Of a stretch of DNA of 9,036 bases, positions 5,492 to 9,036 are shown one piece after another. Origin of the DNA: Pseudorhodobacter antarcticus (GTDB lineage: Bacteria; Pseudomonadota; Alphaproteobacteria; Rhodobacterales; Rhodobacteraceae); assembly GCA_945897655.1 (NCBI GenBank), contig CAMDHB010000122.1:1-9036 (forward strand), read 5' to 3'. Each line of letters opens with the position of its first letter. The first letter of the stretch is position 1. A program made the position numbers and the translations under genes. The notes beneath the pieces were generated by a model. The model saw nothing but the letters and a program-made list of their open reading frames with translations. It did no database searches and was not told the origin of the DNA.

Positions 5492-6517
5492 GTGACAGGT
5501 GCAGATTTGCCGCGCCGTCGGATTGGTCAGACCGCACTTCAGGTGCCCGTGTTCGGCTTTGGTGCCGCCCATCTGGGTGAGCTTTACTCCCTTGTTCCCG
5601 AAGCACAATCACAAGCCACGCTGGATGCGGCGTGGCAGGCTGGCGTGCGGTTTTACGACACCGCGCCGTGGTATGGCCGGGGCCTGTCGGAACACCGTCT
5701 GGGCGCGTTTTTGCGCAGCAAACCCCGGGGCGAATTTCAGGTCACCACCAAGGTTGGCCGAACGCTGCACCGCCCCCGCGACCCCAGCACTTTTGACCGC
5801 AGCCCTTGGACCGGGGGTCTGAATTTCGAGGTGCGGTTCGACTATTCCTATGACGGGATCATGCGGTCTTATGAACAGGCGCTGCAACGGATTGCGCTGG
5901 ATACGGTGGATGCGCTGGTGATCCATGATCTGGATGCAGGGTTCCACGGCGACATGCAGGCGACCTATGCGGACCAGTTGGTATCGTCGGGCATCAAGGC
6001 GCTGGAGGAGTTGAAGGCGGCGGGTGACGTTCAGGCCTTTGGCATGGGCATCAACAACAATCTGGCGTTGGAGACTGTCGCCCCGCTGGTTCCGTTGGAT
6101 TTCTGTCTGGTGGCCATGCCTTACACGCTGCTGGACCATGCCAGCCTGCACCGGGGGATGGCGGCGCTGCAGGCGCGGGGGGTGTCGGCCATTATCGGTG
6201 CACCCTTTGCCAGTGGCATCCTGGTGACCGGGTCCAAGGGGCCGCAGCATTATGCCTATGGTCAGGCGTCGGCCGAAATACAAGCTCGGGTGCTCGGGTT
6301 GGAGGCGGCTTGTGCGGCGCATGGCGTGGCCCTGCCCGCCGCTGCGCTGCAATTCCTGCTGGCGCATCCGATTGTGGCCAGCGTGATCCCGGGCGGGGTG
6401 CGGGGGGATGAGGTGCGGCAGAACCTCGCCTCCCTCCAAGCGCCCATCCCGGCGGCGTTCTGGGCAGAGTTGAAGGATAAGGGGTTGATCGACCCCGTGG
6501 CCCCGGTGTCGGCATGA
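5492..6517 (+). CDS. Aldo/keto reductase, L-fucose/D-threo-aldose 1-dehydrogenase type
   Basis: The 341-residue protein is a cytoplasmic NAD(P)-dependent aldo/keto reductase. The complete AKR tetrad is visible: D56 and Y61 in FYDTAPWYG, K87 in VTTKVGR, and H145 in VIHDLD. The N terminus (RRRIGQTALQVPVFGFGAAHLG) and length resemble the L-fucose dehydrogenase / D-threo-aldose 1-dehydrogenase / pyridoxal 4-dehydrogenase branch. It would oxidise the free sugar at C1 to the lactone, feeding the lactonase encoded on the other strand. It is the first gene of the rightward operon and overlaps rhaT by ATGA, so oxidation is coupled genetically to uptake. The GTG start is supported by a strong ribosome site. 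The alternative is a related aldehyde or pyridoxal dehydrogenase, but the surrounding acid-sugar genes favour a sugar. Confidence 0.82.
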   Translation: MTGADLPRRRIGQTALQVPVFGFGAAHLGELYSLVPEAQSQATLDAAWQAGVRFYDTAPWYGRGLSEHRLGAFLRSKPRGEFQVTTKVGRTLHRPRDPSTFDRSPWTGGLNFEVRFDYSYDGIMRSYEQALQRIALDTVDALVIHDLDAGFHGDMQATYADQLVSSGIKALEELKAAGDVQAFGMGINNNLALETVAPLVPLDFCLVAMPYTLLDHASLHRGMAALQARGVSAIIGAPFASGILVTGSKGPQHYAYGQASAEIQARVLGLEAACAAHGVALPAAALQFLLAHPIVASVIPGGVRGDEVRQNLASLQAPIPAAFWAELKDKGLIDPVAPVSA

Positions 6518-8016
6518 CGGAACCCCTGATATCGGCACGCGGTGTTTCCAAATCCTTCGCCTCGGTCGAGGTGCTGCGGGATGTTGATCTGGACCTGATG
6601 CCGGGCGAGATTCATGCCCTGCTGGGCGAAAATGGTGCAGGCAAATCGACGTTCGCCAAGATTTTGGCAGGCGTCCACCGCCCCACCACCGGCAGCCTGT
6701 CGATGAGCGGCCAACCGGTCGAGGTGACAAGCCCCATCGTGGCGCAAAAGCTGGGGATCACGCTGATCCACCAGGAACCGATTTCGTTTCCCGATCTGTC
6801 GGTTGCCGAAAATCTGGTGCTGGGTCGGCATGAGGGTGGCTGGCTGTCCCGCGTGCCTTGGGCACAGATGATGCGGGATGCGGCGGCGATCATGGCTGTG
6901 TTGGGCGTGCGGATTGACGTGACGCGGCCCATGCGCGGCCTGTCGATTGCCGATCAGCAGATGGTGGAAATTGCCCGTGCGCTGGCCTCGGACAGCAAGG
7001 TCATCATCATGGATGAACCGACGGCCCCGCTGACGCCCAAGGAAGCGGCCACGCTGTTCACCATCGCCCGCCGCCTGCGCGACGAGGGGCGCACGATCAT
7101 CTTCATCAGCCACCGGTTGGAGGAGGTTTTTGCCCTGTGCGACCGCGTCACGATCTTCCGGGACGGCAACAAGGTCATCACCGACACCGTGGGCAATTTG
7201 TCCGAAGCCGACATCATCCGCCACATGATTGGCCGCCCGTTGAAGGAATACATGCACAAGCAAGGCTCCGTCATCGGTGACGTGGCGCTGCGGGTTGAGG
7301 GGCTGACGCGGCCCGGTGTGTTTGCCGACATCAGTTTCACGGTCCGCAAGGGCGAGATTGTGGGCTTGGGCGGGCTGGTCGGCGCTGGCCGCACCGACGT
7401 GGCCCGCGCCCTGTTTGGGGTGGCACCTGCGGCATCGGGGCAGATCACGGTGCAGGGCCAAGCCGTCAGCATTTCAGACCCGTCGCAAGCGATTGATCTG
7501 GGGCTGGCCTTTGTGCCCGAGGACCGGGCCGTGGCGGGGATATTCCGGTCGCTGAGTGTGGAGCAGAACATTTCCGCCGCCGTGCCGGGCAAGATTTCAA
7601 CGATGGGTGTCATCCGGCGGTCGGTGGAAAAGGCGATGGCGGCGAGGTCGATTGCCAACCTGAGCATCCGGTTGGCGTCAGCCCGACAGCCGATTGGCGA
7701 ATTGTCGGGGGGCAATCAGCAAAAGGCCATTCTGGCGCGGTGGTTGCTGACCGATCCCCAAGTCCTGATCCTGGACGAGCCAACGCGCGGCATCGACATC
7801 GGGGTCAAGGCGGAATTCTATGACATGATCGGCGCCTTGGCCGTGAAGGGGTGTGCGATCCTGTTGATATCGTCCGAATTGCCCGAACTGCTGGCCTTGT
7901 GTGACCGGGTGCTCGTGATGTCCGAAGGCCGTCTGACCGCCGATCTGCCGCGTGGGGTGGCAACACAGGAAAGCATCATGCAGGCCGCCGTGCCGCGCAG
8001 CGGGTACGCGGCATGA
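6514..8016 (+). CDS. rhaT: Sugar ABC transporter ATP-binding protein, two-domain (RhaT-like)
   Basis: The 500-residue protein has the duplicated nucleotide-binding layout of CUT2 sugar importers (RbsA/AraG/RhaT). The first half has Walker A GENGAGKST (38-46), Q-loop HQE (86-88), signature-like LSIADQQ (143-149), Walker B IIMDEPT (164-170) and the switch histidine H200. The second half has a degenerate Walker A-like GGLVGAGRT (286-294), a canonical LSGGNQQ signature (398-403) and Walker B LILDEPTRGID (418-428). This asymmetry is normal for the family. It energises import by the adjacent permeases. The assignment to rhamnose rests on context (rhaM and rhmD in the divergent operon). The ATG overlaps the upstream stop and there is no strong ribosome site, suggesting translational coupling. 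Confidence 0.85.
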   Translation: MTEPLISARGVSKSFASVEVLRDVDLDLMPGEIHALLGENGAGKSTFAKILAGVHRPTTGSLSMSGQPVEVTSPIVAQKLGITLIHQEPISFPDLSVAENLVLGRHEGGWLSRVPWAQMMRDAAAIMAVLGVRIDVTRPMRGLSIADQQMVEIARALASDSKVIIMDEPTAPLTPKEAATLFTIARRLRDEGRTIIFISHRLEEVFALCDRVTIFRDGNKVITDTVGNLSEADIIRHMIGRPLKEYMHKQGSVIGDVALRVEGLTRPGVFADISFTVRKGEIVGLGGLVGAGRTDVARALFGVAPAASGQITVQGQAVSISDPSQAIDLGLAFVPEDRAVAGIFRSLSVEQNISAAVPGKISTMGVIRRSVEKAMAARSIANLSIRLASARQPIGELSGGNQQKAILARWLLTDPQVLILDEPTRGIDIGVKAEFYDMIGALAVKGCAILLISSELPELLALCDRVLVMSEGRLTADLPRGVATQESIMQAAVPRSGYAA

Positions 8017-9002
8017 GCGTACTTCGCACCCTGTTGATCCGGCGCGAGGCCGGGATTGCCGTGATGATCGTGCTGTTTTGTCTGGCCGTGGGCCTGTACA
8101 AACCGCAATTCTTGACGCTGAACAGCTTGCGGATCATCCTGCTCTTGGTGCCCCTGATCCTGATCGGGGCAATGGGGCAGATGCTGGTGCTGGTGGCGCG
8201 GCATGTGGACCTGAGCATCGGGTCCATTCTGGGCCTGTCGGCCATGCTGGCGGGGATGATGTTCAAGTTTTACCCCGATGTCTGGTGGCCCCTGGGCTTT
8301 GTCGTCGCCATCGGCACGGGCACACTCTTGGGCCTGTTCAACGGCGTACTGGTCACCCTGTTCCGCCTGCCTGCCATCATCGTGACCTTGGGCACGCTGA
8401 ACCTGTACCGGGGCCTGACCTATATCGTGTCGGATGCCAAGCAAATCGACCGGCAATTCGTGCCCTCGGCCCTGAAGGCGATGTCGCAAACCTCGCCCAT
8501 CTTCGGCATTCCGTGGATCATCTTCATGTCCCTGGGGATCGCGGCACTGACCTATGTGTTCGTGATGCATACGCAGGTCGGGCGGCAGATCTATGCGCTG
8601 GGGTCAAACCCGGTTGCAGCCCCCTTGCGCGGCATCAATGTGACCAAGGTGACGCTGCTGGTGTTCGCCCTGTCCGGCGCTTTGGCCGGGCTGGCGGGGA
8701 TCATGTATGCCAGCCGCTGGGGGTTCGTGAACCCGTCCAACACCGGCAACGGTTTCGAGTTTCAGGTGATTGCGGCAGTCGTGATTGGCGGCGTCTCCAT
8801 CAACGGCGGGTCAGGATCGGTGCTGGGCACCGTGCTGGGCGTCATCCTGCTGGGCTGCGTGGCCGCCGCCCTGCCCCTGCTGGGCATCCCCGGCACCACA
8901 CAAAGCGCCATCTACGGCGCGGTCATTCTGGTGGCCCTGCTGATTGACCGGTCCGTCCGGCAACAGGGGCTGAAAAGCCTGTCCTCACGGGTGGCAGCAT
9001 GA
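8013..9002 (+). CDS. rhaP: Sugar ABC transporter permease (RhaP-like, CUT2 family)
   Basis: The 329-residue inner-membrane protein is strongly hydrophobic, with about eight to ten candidate membrane segments (for example 13-29, 40-62, 92-110, 167-185, 213-231 and 299-313). Family marks include HVDLSIGSILGLSAM (64-78), LPAIIVTLGTLNLYRG (119-134), the cytoplasmic LGSNPVAAPLRGI loop (196-208) that contacts the ATPase, and GGVSINGGSGSVLGTVLG (259-276), all typical of ribose/rhamnose-type permeases. It starts at an ATGA overlap with rhaT and ends at another with the next gene. A second permease and a periplasmic binding protein would be expected downstream; only the first few codons of the next gene are in view. 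Confidence 0.85.
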   Translation: MSVLRTLLIRREAGIAVMIVLFCLAVGLYKPQFLTLNSLRIILLLVPLILIGAMGQMLVLVARHVDLSIGSILGLSAMLAGMMFKFYPDVWWPLGFVVAIGTGTLLGLFNGVLVTLFRLPAIIVTLGTLNLYRGLTYIVSDAKQIDRQFVPSALKAMSQTSPIFGIPWIIFMSLGIAALTYVFVMHTQVGRQIYALGSNPVAAPLRGINVTKVTLLVFALSGALAGLAGIMYASRWGFVNPSNTGNGFEFQVIAAVVIGGVSINGGSGSVLGTVLGVILLGCVAAALPLLGIPGTTQSAIYGAVILVALLIDRSVRQQGLKSLSSRVAA

Positions 9003-9036
9003 GCGATATCGCCAAACCCACCGCCCCCGCCCGCCC
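8999..9036 (+). CDS. Partial CDS at window edge, probably second ABC permease (RhaQ-like)
   Basis: Twelve codons (MSDIAKPTAPAR) are visible before the window ends. The ATG overlaps the rhaP stop as ATGA, the same junction as the two before it. In rhizobial rhamnose loci rhaP is followed by the permease gene rhaQ, and a hydrophilic Pro/Ala-rich N-terminal tail is common in such permeases. The identity is inferred from position only. Confidence 0.5.
   Translation, partial: MSDIAKPTAPAR

Noticed and set aside
4534..5580. Plus-strand open frame across the lyase gene and the promoter region
   Set aside because: It is antisense to the DHDPS-family gene and then runs through the operators and into the AKR gene out of frame, with no domain signature.
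6514..8016. Degenerate second Walker A and first signature motif of the ABC ATPase as a sign of decay
   Set aside because: Asymmetric nucleotide-binding halves are normal for CUT2-type sugar ATPases such as RbsA, and the reading frame is intact.
5609..8570. Minus-strand open frames opposite the AKR, rhaT and rhaP (5609-6730, 6262-7461, 6954-7715, 7818-8570)
   Set aside because: These are mirror frames of strongly supported plus-strand genes, rich in His/Gln/Arg/Pro and without motifs.
7952..8947. Alternative plus-strand frame of 331 codons overlapping rhaP
   Set aside because: It is nearly the same length as rhaP but lacks membrane segments and permease motifs, and it starts inside rhaT. 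It is a frame shadow.

Overview
The window looks like a chromosomal or plasmid-borne sugar-catabolism locus from a GC-rich alphaproteobacterium, most likely of the Rhodobacterales/Rhizobiales type. This rests on protein style, gene content, high GC, tight ATGA gene junctions and a RhaT/RhaP-type importer. No taxonomic marker is present, so the assignment is inference.

Layout: two divergent operons are read from one short intergenic region (5341-5491). The leftward operon has six genes in transcription order. They are a DHDPS/NAL-family 2-keto-3-deoxy-acid-sugar lyase (4438-5340), an enolase-superfamily acid-sugar dehydratase (3269-4441), an amidohydrolase-2 sugar lactonase (2386-3264), a GntR/FCD regulator (1590-2375), L-rhamnose mutarotase rhaM (1260-1577) and L-rhamnonate dehydratase rhmD (82-1263). 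The rightward operon has an aldo/keto reductase of the L-fucose (D-threo-aldose) 1-dehydrogenase type (5492-6517), the two-domain sugar ABC ATPase rhaT (6514-8016), the permease rhaP (8013-9002) and the start of a further gene, probably rhaQ (8999 to the window edge).

Together these encode a non-phosphorylating oxidative route for a 6-deoxy-L-sugar, most likely L-rhamnose and perhaps a stereoisomer as well. The steps would be ABC import, mutarotation, oxidation to the lactone (AKR), lactone hydrolysis, dehydration to a 2-keto-3-deoxy acid (RhmD and/or its paralogue), and cleavage, probably to pyruvate plus lactaldehyde. No isomerase, kinase or rhamnulose-phosphate aldolase is seen, and the periplasmic binding protein is not in the window.

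The clearest signal beyond the genes is a set of three consecutive 11-bp sites in the divergent promoter (5393-5403, 5415-5425, 5430-5440). All match the FadR-family operator pattern TNGTNNNACNA, so they are the likely targets of the operon's own GntR regulator. Other points worth a second look are the two paralogous dehydratases with different active-site details, and a DHDPS-fold enzyme that keeps the Schiff-base lysine but lacks the usual catalytic tyrosine and Thr-Thr motif. The enzymology is an unusual combination of known families rather than a wholly new system.
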